From Umezawaea beigongshangensis (lineage in GTDB: Bacteria > Actinomycetota > Actinomycetes > Mycobacteriales > Pseudonocardiaceae), in assembly GCF_016464305.1 (NCBI RefSeq), contig NZ_JAEIOJ010000012.1, positions 27,650-91,649 on the forward strand: 64,000 nt of DNA, written 5' to 3'. Position 1 is the first letter of the stretch; the number at the start of each line of letters is the position of its first letter. The position numbers and the translations under genes are program-made. Below the pieces are notes generated by a model. The model saw only the letters and a list, made by a program, of their open reading frames with translations, did no database searches and was not told the DNA's origin. Positions 31,387 to 39,939 of this stretch are shown here, piece by piece.

Positions 31387-34383
31387 ATGAGATGGACTAC
31401 GCGACGACCACGTGCGTCCGCGTTCGGTCTGCTGGCAGCGGCACTGCTGCTGAGCGGCGTACCGGGCCCCGCGCTCGCCGATCCGAGGAGTGATGCCCCG
31501 CCGCCCCAGGAGCCGGGCGTCACGCTGCGGGTGTTCGACGTGCAGGTGTCGCTGGACCGGCTGTGCGTGCTCAAGCCGGCTCAGACGCCCAACGTCGACA
31601 AGCTCATGCCGACCGTGGACTGGACGTCGGCCGACGACTTCGGCTTCGCCGACCGCTTCGTGGCCGAGGTCTCCGGCAACGTCGGCATCACCCTGGCGGG
31701 CAGCTACGCGTTCCGGCTGCTCAGCGACGACGGTTCGCGGCTGTCGATCGACGGCACCGTGGTCGTCGACCACGACGGCGTGCACGGCACGCAGCCGAAG
31801 GACGGCACGGTCACCCTGTCCGCCGGTCCCCACGCCCTGCTGATCGAGCACTTCGAGCGCGACGGCGGGCAGCAGCTGACCCTCCAGTGGAAGCCGCCGG
31901 GCGCGGCGGACTTCTCGGTCGTGCCGAACTCCGCGCTCAGCACGGACAGCGGGGTCGTCCGGGTCACCGCTCCCGGCCGCAAGGAGTGCGCGACGGGTGC
32001 CGACTCACCCGGCGACGGCCTGCCCCTGAACGCCGTCCACCCCGACTTCACCCTGACCGACCTGCGTCCCGCGGGCTTCCAGCCCAGGGTCAGCGCGATG
32101 GACTGGTTCCCCGACGGCCGCCTGGCCATCGCCACCTGGGACGGCAAGAGCACCGATACCGGTGAGCTCTGGGTGCTGGGCAACGTCACCGGAGCCACCT
32201 CGCCGAGTCGGGTCACCACCAAGCGGATCGCGACGAACCTGCGCGAGCCGATGGGCCTGAAGGTGCTCGACGGCATGATCTACGTGTCGCAGAAGCACGA
32301 GTTGACCGAACTGGCCGACACGAACGGCGACGACGTGATCGACCGGTCCCGCACGGTCGCGACGTGGCCCTACGGCGGCAACTTCCACGAGTTCGCGTTC
32401 GGCCTGCTGTACCGGGACGGGTTCTTCTACCTCAACCTGTCCGTCTCGATCAACCTCGGCGGTGCGACCACCGACCCGCAGCCCGCCGCCAACCGCGGCA
32501 CGACCGTGAAGGTCGACCGCGCCACCGGACGGGTCAGCTACGTGGCTGGCGGCCTGCGCACGCCGAACGGGATCGGCTGGGGTCCGGAGGGGGGCGTGTT
32601 CGTCAACGACAACCAGGGCGGCTGGCTCCCCGCGTCGAAGCTGGTGCACGTCAAGCAGGACCGGTTCTTCAACCACTACACCAATCCGGCCGGTCCGTTC
32701 GACGCGAACCCGATCGCACAACCCGTGCTGTGGTTGCCGCAGAACGAGATCGCGAACTCGCCGAGCACGCCGGTGCAGCTCACCCAGGGCCTCTACGCCG
32801 GACAGATGATCTTCGGCGACGTCACCTACGGCGGTCTCCAGCGCGCGTTCCTGGAGAAGGTGAACGGCGAGTACCAGGGCGCGGTGTTCCGCATGACCCA
32901 GGGGCTCGAAGCGGGCGTCAACCGCACGACCGTCGGCCCGGACGGCGCCATCTACATCGGCGGCATCGGGGACGACGGCAACTGGGGCCAGGACGGCAAG
33001 CTCAAGCACGGCCTGCAGAAGCTCGCGCCCAACGGCGGCCGGACGTTCGACCTGCTGGCCGTGCGCGCGGTCGCGGGCGGGTTCGAGCTCGAGTACACGC
33101 AGCCGGTCTCGGCGGAGACCGCGGCGGGGCTCGCCGGCCGCTACCGGGCCGAGCAGTGGCGGTACGCGCCCACGCCCGCGTACGGCGGGCCCAAGGTCGA
33201 CCAGGAGAACCTGCGGGTCGCCTCGGCGACGCCCTCCGCGGACGGCCGGAAGGTCACGCTCAAGCTCGACGGCCTGAAGGCCGGCCGGGTGGTGCACCTG
33301 CGCTCGCCGCGCCCGTTCACGTCGAGCGCCGGTGTGCCGCTGTGGAACACCGAGGCCTGGTACACGCTCAACAACCTCGTCGGCAGCGCCCCGTCGGCCA
33401 CCCAGTCCTTCGAGGCGGAGAGCGCGGCGCTGTCCGGCGGCGCGCGCGTCAACACCGACCACCTCGGCTACTCCGGCGCGGGTTTCGTCGACAACTACGG
33501 CGCTCAGGGGGCGAGCACCGCCTTCGCCGTGCACGCGGCGAAGGCGGGCTCGCACGACGTCGGTCTGCGCTACAGCAACGGACCGAACCCGTCCGCCGGG
33601 ACCAAGACCGTCAGCGTCCACGTCAACGGGGCGAAGGTCAGACAGGTCGCCCTGGCCGACACCGGCAACTGGGACACCTGGGCCACGCACACCGAGGCGC
33701 TGACGCTGCGGGCCGGGGCGAACACCATCGCCTACCGGGTGGACAGCGGGGACGTCGGGCACGTCAACCTGGACCAGTTGACCGTCACCCCCGCCTCGCG
33801 CATCACGCTCTACAGCGGTGGCGGAACGGAGAACTGGCGCAACGCCGACGGCAGCGCGCCCTCCTGGCCGGTGGCGAACGGGTCGATGGAGGCGCTGGGC
33901 GGCGACATCCGCAGCAGGAGGGGGTTCGGAGACTTCAGGCTGCACCTGGAGTTCTGGCTGCCGAACCTGCCGTCCTCCGTCACCGGGCAGCAGCGCGCCA
34001 ACAGCGGCGTGTACCTCCAGGACCGCTACGAGCTCCAGATCCTGGACAGCTACGGCAAACAACCGCTCGCAGCCGACGACGCCGCGAGCATCTACCTGAA
34101 GAGAGCCGCCTCGCCCAACGCGGCCACCGCGCCGCAGACGTGGCAGACCTACGACGTCACGTTCCGGGCGGCCCGCTTCGACAGCGCGGGCGTGAAGACC
34201 GAGAACGCCCGCGTCACCGTGGTGTGGAACGGGGTCACGGTCCACCGGGACCTCGCGATCGACGGACCGACCGGCAACGGCGCTCCCGAGACGCCGACGG
34301 CGGGGCCGTTCCGCCTCCAGGACCACGGAGATCCCGGTGAGAACGTGAGGTTCCGCAACATCTGGGTCGAACCACTGGGATAG
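31387..34383 (+). CDS. secreted multidomain glycan-active protein (PA14, propeller, CBM, DUF1080)
   Basis: A 998-residue exported protein. After a signal peptide (~1-27, ending ALA-DP) come a PA14 domain (~40-175; LLSDDGSRLSIDG), a sorbosone-dehydrogenase-like beta-propeller (~210-600; GLKVLDGMIYVSQKHEL, NGIGWGPEGGVFVNDNQGG, VGPDGAIYIGGIGDDGNW), a CBM6/35-like jelly roll (~670-800; SFEAESAALSGGA), and a C-terminal DUF1080/3-keto-disaccharide hydrolase-like domain (~810-998; VYLQDRYELQILDSYG). DUF1080 proteins are now linked to hydrolysis of 3-ketoglycosides. The combination suggests an extracellular enzyme acting on oxidised glycans (inference). ATG 31387 follows GGGAG. Confidence 0.82.
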   Translation: MRWTTRRPRASAFGLLAAALLLSGVPGPALADPRSDAPPPQEPGVTLRVFDVQVSLDRLCVLKPAQTPNVDKLMPTVDWTSADDFGFADRFVAEVSGNVGITLAGSYAFRLLSDDGSRLSIDGTVVVDHDGVHGTQPKDGTVTLSAGPHALLIEHFERDGGQQLTLQWKPPGAADFSVVPNSALSTDSGVVRVTAPGRKECATGADSPGDGLPLNAVHPDFTLTDLRPAGFQPRVSAMDWFPDGRLAIATWDGKSTDTGELWVLGNVTGATSPSRVTTKRIATNLREPMGLKVLDGMIYVSQKHELTELADTNGDDVIDRSRTVATWPYGGNFHEFAFGLLYRDGFFYLNLSVSINLGGATTDPQPAANRGTTVKVDRATGRVSYVAGGLRTPNGIGWGPEGGVFVNDNQGGWLPASKLVHVKQDRFFNHYTNPAGPFDANPIAQPVLWLPQNEIANSPSTPVQLTQGLYAGQMIFGDVTYGGLQRAFLEKVNGEYQGAVFRMTQGLEAGVNRTTVGPDGAIYIGGIGDDGNWGQDGKLKHGLQKLAPNGGRTFDLLAVRAVAGGFELEYTQPVSAETAAGLAGRYRAEQWRYAPTPAYGGPKVDQENLRVASATPSADGRKVTLKLDGLKAGRVVHLRSPRPFTSSAGVPLWNTEAWYTLNNLVGSAPSATQSFEAESAALSGGARVNTDHLGYSGAGFVDNYGAQGASTAFAVHAAKAGSHDVGLRYSNGPNPSAGTKTVSVHVNGAKVRQVALADTGNWDTWATHTEALTLRAGANTIAYRVDSGDVGHVNLDQLTVTPASRITLYSGGGTENWRNADGSAPSWPVANGSMEALGGDIRSRRGFGDFRLHLEFWLPNLPSSVTGQQRANSGVYLQDRYELQILDSYGKQPLAADDAASIYLKRAASPNAATAPQTWQTYDVTFRAARFDSAGVKTENARVTVVWNGVTVHRDLAIDGPTGNGAPETPTAGPFRLQDHGDPGENVRFRNIWVEPLG

Positions 34384-34405
34384 CCCGGACGTCCGTCGCA
34401 CCACC

Positions 34406-34445
34406 CGTCCCGTGCCGCTCGCCGCCCGGCGAGCGACACGGGACG
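34406..34445 (+). terminator. hairpin terminator after the multidomain gene
   Basis: 18-bp arms (34406-34423 and 34428-34445) with one mismatch and a GCCC tetraloop, 20 bp after the stop. Confidence 0.8.
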
Positions 34446-34531
34446 GACGCGTCGGGCGGTCGGGGCCGGACCGTCGAAGGGCCGGCAGGGGCTCTTCCCG
34501 GACGTCCACCGGTCGTGCGGTGGGGAGCGGG

Positions 34532-35278
34532 CTACCGGCGACGCGGCCGCAGGCCGTGCATTCCGCCGTCGACGGCCAGGGAGGTCCCGGTCGTGGACGA
34601 GGAAGCGGGACTCGCGAGGTGGGCGATGGCGGCCGCCACCTCGTCGGCGCTGACCAGGCGGCCCGTCGGCTGGCGGGCGCGCAGGGCGGCCAGTTCGGCG
34701 TCCGGGTCGTCGGCGCTGTCGAGCAGTCTGCGGACCCAGGGGGTGTCGACGGTGCCGGGGTTGACGCAGTTGACCCGGACACCCTCGGCGACGTGGTCGG
34801 CGGCCATGGCCAGGGTCAGCGACAGGACGGCGCCCTTGGTGGCGCTGTAGAGGGCCCTGTTCGGCAGGCCGGCCGTGGCGGCGATCGAGCACGTGTTGAC
34901 GATCGACGCCCGGTCCGAGCGGCGCAGGTGCGGCAGCGCGGCGCGGGTGGTGCGGACGATGCCGACCACGTTGACGTCGAACACCCGGTGCCACTCGTCG
35001 TCCGCGTTGGCCTCGACCGTGCCCTGCGCGCCGATGCCCGCGTTGTTCACCAGGACGTCCAGGCCGCCGAACAGCTCCACGACCTCCTCGACGGCCGCGG
35101 TGACCGAGTCCGCGTCGCTGACGTCGGCGGCGAAGCCCAGCACGGGCGCCGTGGCGGACGGGACCAGGTCCAGCGAGGCGACCCGCGCCCCGCGCGCCGC
35201 CAGCAGGGTGGCGGTGGCCAGGCCGATGCCCGACGCGCCACCGGTGACGATCGCGCGCAGTCCGGCGAAGTCGTTCAC
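34532..35278 (-). CDS. SDR family oxidoreductase
   Basis: A 248-residue classical short-chain dehydrogenase. TGGASGIG cofactor loop, NNAGIG, the catalytic Ser in NTCSIAATAG, Tyr/Lys in YSATKGAV, and the C-terminal VDGGMHG mark a complete enzyme. The length and PTGRLVSADEVAAAIAHLAS block are like sugar- or L-fucose-dehydrogenase-type SDRs, but the substrate cannot be named. GTG 35278 with GAGAGGAG upstream overlaps the stop of the upstream small gene (GTGA), so they are translationally coupled. Confidence 0.9.
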   Translation of the reverse strand: MNDFAGLRAIVTGGASGIGLATATLLAARGARVASLDLVPSATAPVLGFAADVSDADSVTAAVEEVVELFGGLDVLVNNAGIGAQGTVEANADDEWHRVFDVNVVGIVRTTRAALPHLRRSDRASIVNTCSIAATAGLPNRALYSATKGAVLSLTLAMAADHVAEGVRVNCVNPGTVDTPWVRRLLDSADDPDAELAALRARQPTGRLVSADEVAAAIAHLASPASSSTTGTSLAVDGGMHGLRPRRR

Positions 35279-35655
35279 GACACGCTCCTCTCGGCCGCGG
35301 ACGCCCACGCCGGGTCCGTCGGGTGGGTGCGGAGGGTGGTGCTCGCCGGGTGCGTGGTGCGGCGGTCCCCGGTGACGCGCGCGGGGCCGGTGACGTGCTC
35401 GTGCGGGTGGTCCACGTGGTCGACGACCCGGTCCCCGGTCGTTCCGGAGACGGCGACGTGGTCGACCACCGCCAGGTGCTGCACCGGTGCGCACGGCACC
35501 ACCCCGCTCGCGCCGGCCCCGGCCGCCGGGGTCGCGTCCAGGCGCGGCCGGGACGGTGAACCGGTTCGGAGCACCTGCTCGAACACGACGCGGTCGCGGA
35601 CGTGCTCGCCGTCGACCTCGTCGGCGACGCGCACGACCACGCGCAGCAGTTCCAC
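35275..35655 (-). CDS. hypothetical protein coupled to the SDR gene
   Basis: A 126-residue frame with almost exclusive G or C in third positions, supporting coding. It starts VELLRVVVRVADEVDGEHVR and ends overlapping the SDR start by GTGA. The first half has a regular beta/alpha look with many Val residues; the second half is rich in His and Val (QHLAVVDHVAVSG, VVDHVDHPHEHV). No family is recognised. GTG 35655 is the most likely start, but the upstream region offers alternatives. Confidence 0.5.
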   Translation of the reverse strand: MELLRVVVRVADEVDGEHVRDRVVFEQVLRTGSPSRPRLDATPAAGAGASGVVPCAPVQHLAVVDHVAVSGTTGDRVVDHVDHPHEHVTGPARVTGDRRTTHPASTTLRTHPTDPAWASAAERSVS

Positions 35656-35883
35656 CCGGCACCGCCCCGTCGCACATCGGATCCGCCCCTCCCAGGTATA
35701 CCGGCGGTGTGCTCCGGATCGCAACGGTCGCCTCGCACGGGTCCGACGTGCCGGAGGCGTGCTTCCGGACCGGCGCGACGCGCCCGACGTGGAGCTGGGA
35801 CACTGTGCTGACCAGCTCGCACGACACGTGCGCCCGGATCGGCCTGCCGGTCCTCACGACCGCACGACGTAAGGATTGACACC

Positions 35884-36750
35884 GTGGCACTGCCCTACGG
35901 CCCCGACGACGACCACGCCGCGGACCGGTTCGTCAACAACGCGCTGCGCAGCCGGGAGCCCGAGGTGTGGCGGGAACTGGCCTCGGACGCCTACGTGGAG
36001 CAGACCGACCGGGTGCTGCTGGCGATGCTGGACCGCATCGCCGCCGACCGCGCGCACCGCAGGGCCGAACGCGACGCCGCGCGCGTCCGGCTCGCGGAGG
36101 GGGAGATCACCAGGGCCGAGCTCGACCGCGACGCCGCCGAGGACGGTGATCGGGCCAAGAAGACCGCGCACTTCGAGACGATGGTGCGGGAGCAGCACCG
36201 GCTGATCGCCGCCGCCGTGCGCCGGTTGCGCGGGGACGACGTCCGCGACGAGCTGATGAACCTGGTGGTCACCCTGGGCGCCGCGATCGACACCCACCGC
36301 GCCGCCGTGCTGGGTGGCGGGAGCGAGCCGACCGGGGCCGACCGGGCGCTGTGGGCGCGGCTGACGGCGCTCGACGTGCCGGGCACCACCGGCGCGACGA
36401 GCCGCACGTCGCTGGAGGCGCTGGTCGAGCGGCAGGCGGCGCAGCAGGACGACAGCGGGCGGGTGCTGGCGGAGATCGTGCTGGACCTGGCCGGTGACGC
36501 GACGTCGGTCGCGCGCGCCGACCTGCTGGACGTGTGGAAGAAGAAGGTCGCGCCGACCCTGACCTCCGAGGAGAGGGCCGAGTTCGCGGCCAGGGGCAAG
36601 GGCTCCCTGGTGACCGAGCGGCTCAGGAAGGCGATGGGTCTCCTGGAGCGGCGCGGCCTGGTCGCGCGGTCCGGTCCGCAGGGGGAGCAGCGGCTCGACG
36701 TGCTCGACCGTCCGGGCCTGGTGGAACTGGCGGCCGCGCGGACGCCGTGA
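35884..36750 (+). CDS. hypothetical protein with coiled coil and C-terminal winged-helix-like region
   Basis: A 288-residue soluble protein, function not recognised. Residues ~45-105 are strongly charged and helical, likely a coiled coil (RRAERDAARVRLAEGEITRA, ELDRDAAEDGDRAKKTAH). The C-terminal ~75 residues (SLVTERLRKAMGLLERRGLV, RSGPQGEQRLDVLD) look like a winged-helix DNA-binding unit. GTG 35884 is the start. It stands alone, followed by a bidirectional terminator. A DNA-associated or regulatory role is possible but unsupported. Confidence 0.7.
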   Translation: MALPYGPDDDHAADRFVNNALRSREPEVWRELASDAYVEQTDRVLLAMLDRIAADRAHRRAERDAARVRLAEGEITRAELDRDAAEDGDRAKKTAHFETMVREQHRLIAAAVRRLRGDDVRDELMNLVVTLGAAIDTHRAAVLGGGSEPTGADRALWARLTALDVPGTTGATSRTSLEALVERQAAQQDDSGRVLAEIVLDLAGDATSVARADLLDVWKKKVAPTLTSEERAEFAARGKGSLVTERLRKAMGLLERRGLVARSGPQGEQRLDVLDRPGLVELAAARTP

Positions 36751-36878
36751 CGACCGGGTTCCGGCCAGGAGCGCTGCGCGGGAGGCCGTGCGGCACCGTG
36801 CTGCCGCTGTCGCCGATCACCGGCCGGGTCGTCGAGGGCCGGGGCGTGCGGCTCTCGCACCCCGGTGCCGGCGGAGTC

Positions 36879-36914
36879 GCCCGCCACCGCGCGGTCGACC
36901 GCGCGGTGGCGGGC
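36879..36914. terminator. bidirectional terminator
   Basis: A perfect 16-bp stem (36879-36894 and 36899-36914) with a TCGA loop sits between the convergent stops at 36750 and 36926. Confidence 0.85.
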
Positions 36915-36925
36915 CCCGCGTGCCG

Positions 36926-38143
36926 CTACCAGTACCGGTGCCGCTTCCCGTCGGTGTCGGCGACGAAGACGACCGCGTCGGCGCCCTCCAGGTCCGCCGG
37001 GGTCAGCGGGACGTGGCCGGGCACGATCGGTTCACCGGCGCAGATCGACGGGGGAAGCGCGGCGCGCAGGGCCGGGGCCGGGAACAGGGCGCGGCGGGTG
37101 GTCGCCTCGGCCAGCACGCCCTGGAGGGTGCCCGGATCGCTGTCGGGAGCGGCGTCGGTCGCCAGGAACACGTAGCGCTCGCCGAGGGTGAGCGCGACGA
37201 TCGCCCCGGCGCTTCCCCAGCTCACCTCCTCCTCGCCGAGCGACAGGTGCGACGTCGCGCGCTGGAGGTGCCCGTTGTGCGCGAACACCAGGCTCGGTCC
37301 GCGCCGCTGCTCCTCGTCGAGGATCGCGAGCAGGTTGTCGGCCATCATCTCGGCGCGCAGGCCGAGCAGCGTCGCGATGCGGCCGGGTGCGGTGCTGGCC
37401 ATGGCCGCGTGGTAGCGCAGCAGGCCCTGAGCGGTGCGCGCGTGCGCGACGGCACGGGCGTGCCCGGCCGGGTCCGGGGGACGCAGGGCGGGTGCCGCGC
37501 GGCGCAGCGCGCTGGCGAGGTCGTCGGCGACGACGCGCAGGGCGCGGACGCGGTCGGAGCCGCCGATGGACGCCGCCGGGTCGTACATCGCCGCCGGGTT
37601 CGTCCAGTCCGCGTCGTCGCCGCACAGGGCGTCGAGGTCGCTGGCCGACTCCGGCCTCAGCGCGACGGGCAGGTGATCGCGGACCCCGGACAGCGCGCGT
37701 CGCGGGCTCGGCGCGCCGGAGGACTCCACCGGCGCGTCGAAGCCGTGGAAGCGGACCCGGTCCCGCGGCGCGCGGCCCGCGTTGTGCGCGCGGAGCCACT
37801 GCACGAGTTCGCGGTTGCCCGGCACGGCACCGAACCCGTGGCTGAACCCGGTCGCCAGCACCGCGTCGAGATCGGCCGTCGCCCCGCGGACGTAGTCGTC
37901 GACGAGCGACGCGGCGAAGACGTCGGTCTCCAGCACGATCGACCGGTACCCGCGGTGCACGAGATGACCGAGGAGCTCGTTGCGCAGCGCCGGGAACACC
38001 TCGATCCCGTGGGTCGGTTCGCCGAGGGCGAGCAGGGCGGGCGGCTCGGACCGCTCGGCGAGCAGTTCGTCGACGGCACGGCCCTGGCTCGCCGGGTCGT
38101 CGAGCTGGCGGGCGATTCCGCGCAGTGATGCGGCAGTGGACAC
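36926..38143 (-). CDS. erythromycin esterase family protein
   Basis: A 405-residue cytoplasmic protein of the erythromycin-esterase/EreA-like superfamily. Typical blocks are LLALGEPTHGIEVFPALRNE (the G-E-x-T-H catalytic region), YRSIVLETDVFAASLVDDYV, ATGFSHGFG, FHGFDAP, RIATLLGLRAEMMADNLL and LVFAHNGHLQR with the second conserved His. True macrolide esterases share this fold, but most actinobacterial members have no known substrate, so resistance should not be assumed. GTG 38143 is preferred since GGAAAGG lies 7 nt upstream; GTG 38149 is possible. It is divergent from the TioE-type regulator. Confidence 0.88.
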   Translation of the reverse strand: MSTAASLRGIARQLDDPASQGRAVDELLAERSEPPALLALGEPTHGIEVFPALRNELLGHLVHRGYRSIVLETDVFAASLVDDYVRGATADLDAVLATGFSHGFGAVPGNRELVQWLRAHNAGRAPRDRVRFHGFDAPVESSGAPSPRRALSGVRDHLPVALRPESASDLDALCGDDADWTNPAAMYDPAASIGGSDRVRALRVVADDLASALRRAAPALRPPDPAGHARAVAHARTAQGLLRYHAAMASTAPGRIATLLGLRAEMMADNLLAILDEEQRRGPSLVFAHNGHLQRATSHLSLGEEEVSWGSAGAIVALTLGERYVFLATDAAPDSDPGTLQGVLAEATTRRALFPAPALRAALPPSICAGEPIVPGHVPLTPADLEGADAVVFVADTDGKRHRYW

Positions 38144-38254
38144 GAACACCCCTTTCCGGAGGAACGATCCTCGACGCTATCGTTGAAGGGGCGAGGAAGA
38201 CTTCGGCGACTTCTCCCCGGCCAGCACGGGGTGAAGCCTCACAGGAGGTGTGCG

Positions 38255-38977
38255 CTGCGACCCGTCGACCTGGCCCGTGAGCACGGGTTGTCCGCACAGG
38301 CGATCCGCAACTACGACGGTGCCGGCGTCTTCCCGCCGACCGAGCGCAGCGAGACCGGCTACCGGCGCTACACGCCCCTGCACGCGCAGGCCCTGCGGGC
38401 CTTCCTCGCGCTGCGTCGCGGCCACGGGCACCAGCAGGCGCTGGAGATCATGCGCGCGACCAACCGGGGCGACACCGAGTCCGCCTACCGGCTGATCGAC
38501 GCCGCGCACGTCGCGCTGCTCGCCGAACGCGACACCCGCACCGAGGTCGCGACGGCCCTGGACGGCCTGTCCACCACGACACCCGTCCCCGTCGACGGCC
38601 GTCCGCTGACCGTGGGCGAACTCGCGCGTCGCATCGGCGTGCACCCGGCGACGCTGCGCACCTGGGAGACCGAGGGCATCCTGCGCCCAGTGCGCGACCG
38701 GGTGACCGGTTACCGCGAGTACGGGCCGGACTGCGTGCGCGACGCCGAGATCGCCCGGCAGCTGCGCCGGGGCGGGTACCTGCTGCGCCAGGTCGCCCAG
38801 TTCGTCGCCTCGCTGCGCGAGGCGGGCGGGGCGGACGCGTTGAGCGACTTCCTCGACTCCTGGCAGCACAGGCTGACCACGCGCAGCCGCGACCTCCTCT
38901 CCGGCGCGGCCCGGTTCGACACCTACCTCACCCTGCTCGACCGGGCACGGCAGGACGCGGACTCCCCGTCGAACTGA
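38255..38977 (+). CDS. MerR-superfamily regulator, TioE type (two HTH units)
   Basis: A 240-residue regulator with two MerR-like helix-turn-helix units. The first is RPVDLAREHGLSAQAIRNYD followed by GAGVFPPTERSETGYRRYT. The second is LTVGELARRIGVHPATLRTW followed by ETEGILRPVRDRVTGYREYG. TioE homologues start with Met at the residue where this frame has CTG (38255), and a perfect AGGAGG lies at 38243-38248, six bases upstream. A CTG start is therefore proposed; GTG 38231 is the in-frame alternative but places the AGGAGG inside the gene. It probably controls the divergent erythromycin-esterase-like gene. Confidence 0.85.
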   Translation: MRPVDLAREHGLSAQAIRNYDGAGVFPPTERSETGYRRYTPLHAQALRAFLALRRGHGHQQALEIMRATNRGDTESAYRLIDAAHVALLAERDTRTEVATALDGLSTTTPVPVDGRPLTVGELARRIGVHPATLRTWETEGILRPVRDRVTGYREYGPDCVRDAEIARQLRRGGYLLRQVAQFVASLREAGGADALSDFLDSWQHRLTTRSRDLLSGAARFDTYLTLLDRARQDADSPSN

Positions 38978-39132
38978 TCGCCGTCCGCGGGCCGAACGGC
39001 GTGCGGACGCCCCGGTGATCGGGGGACCTGCCGCTGCGCCGGCGGACGGCGTCGCGGACGTCGTCGGCAGTCACGGCACCGGACGCCTGGCGGGGGTGCT
39101 CGTGGGGTCGGTGCACTCGTGCTGCGCGCGCC

Positions 39133-39939
39133 TCACCGGCGTCGCCGGACCGAGGTCCACGCGAGGAGGGCGTCGGCGAACCGGTGGCGCAGCAGGAGGA
39201 GCGGCACGACCACCGGAGCGGTGATCAGCAGCGCGCCCGCGCACAGCAGCGGCACGTCCGTGCCCCAACGGCCCTGGAACGCACCGAGCGCGCCCGCCGC
39301 CGTGCGCCGCAGCGGATCGTCGACCAGCACCAGGGCGAGCAGCAGGTGGTTCCACGTCCACACCACCAGCAGCAGTGCCAGCGACCGCAGAGCGTCACCG
39401 GCCAGCGGCAGGTGCACGAGCCGGAACACCGCCCACGGGCCGGCCCCGTCCACGCGGGCGCAGTCCGACAGCTCGGCGGACGCCGACGCGAAGCGAGCCC
39501 GCATCCACACGACCCCGAACGGCAGGTGCACCGCGATCAGCGGCAGCACCAGCCCGGTGGTCGTGCCGAGCAGCCCCAGCTCGCGGACCTGCTGGTACAG
39601 CGGCACGACGATCGCCTCCCGAGGCAGCACCAGGCCGATCGCGAACAGGCCGAGCACCGCGCGTCCGCCGGGAAGCGGGAACCGCGCCAGCCCGTACCCC
39701 GCCACGGCGGACAGCACGAGGACCGCGGGCACCGTGGCGAGCACGACGAGCAGACCCGACAGCAGCGCCCGGTCCACCCGCGCCGTGCGCAGGGCCAGGC
39801 CGAAGTTCGACCAGTGCGGGTCCGCCGGCCAGGTCAGGCCGGGCGGATAGGTGCCGGGCGGGTGCAGGGCCGTGACGAACAGCTCCACCAGGGGCAGCAC
39901 CGTCACGGCGACGAGCCCGGCGCGCAGCAGCGCCGTCAC
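39133..39939 (-). CDS. carbohydrate ABC transporter permease (MalG type)
   Basis: A 268-residue inner-membrane permease with six hydrophobic segments. The EAA loop is visible in SDCARVDGAGPWAVFRLVHLPL (A-R-V-D-G-A form). Other family text is TYPPGLTWPADPHWSNFGLAL and LPREAIVVPLYQQVRELGLL. It is the last gene of a three-gene sugar importer; its GTG overlaps the stop of the upstream permease (GTGA). No ATPase is encoded nearby, so a shared MsiK-like ATPase is likely, as is usual in actinomycetes. Confidence 0.9.
   Translation of the reverse strand: MTALLRAGLVAVTVLPLVELFVTALHPPGTYPPGLTWPADPHWSNFGLALRTARVDRALLSGLLVVLATVPAVLVLSAVAGYGLARFPLPGGRAVLGLFAIGLVLPREAIVVPLYQQVRELGLLGTTTGLVLPLIAVHLPFGVVWMRARFASASAELSDCARVDGAGPWAVFRLVHLPLAGDALRSLALLLVVWTWNHLLLALVLVDDPLRRTAAGALGAFQGRWGTDVPLLCAGALLITAPVVVPLLLLRHRFADALLAWTSVRRRR

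Noticed and set aside
34679..35655. Upstream extension of the SDR frame (Arg/Gly-rich) as a longer protein
   Set aside because: The text is a low-complexity Arg-rich shadow of the overlapping 126-residue frame, and a good ribosome site exists at the shorter GTG start.
36926..38143. Calling the erythromycin-esterase-like gene a macrolide resistance gene
   Set aside because: Most actinobacterial members of this superfamily have no shown macrolide activity, and no macrolide genes are nearby.
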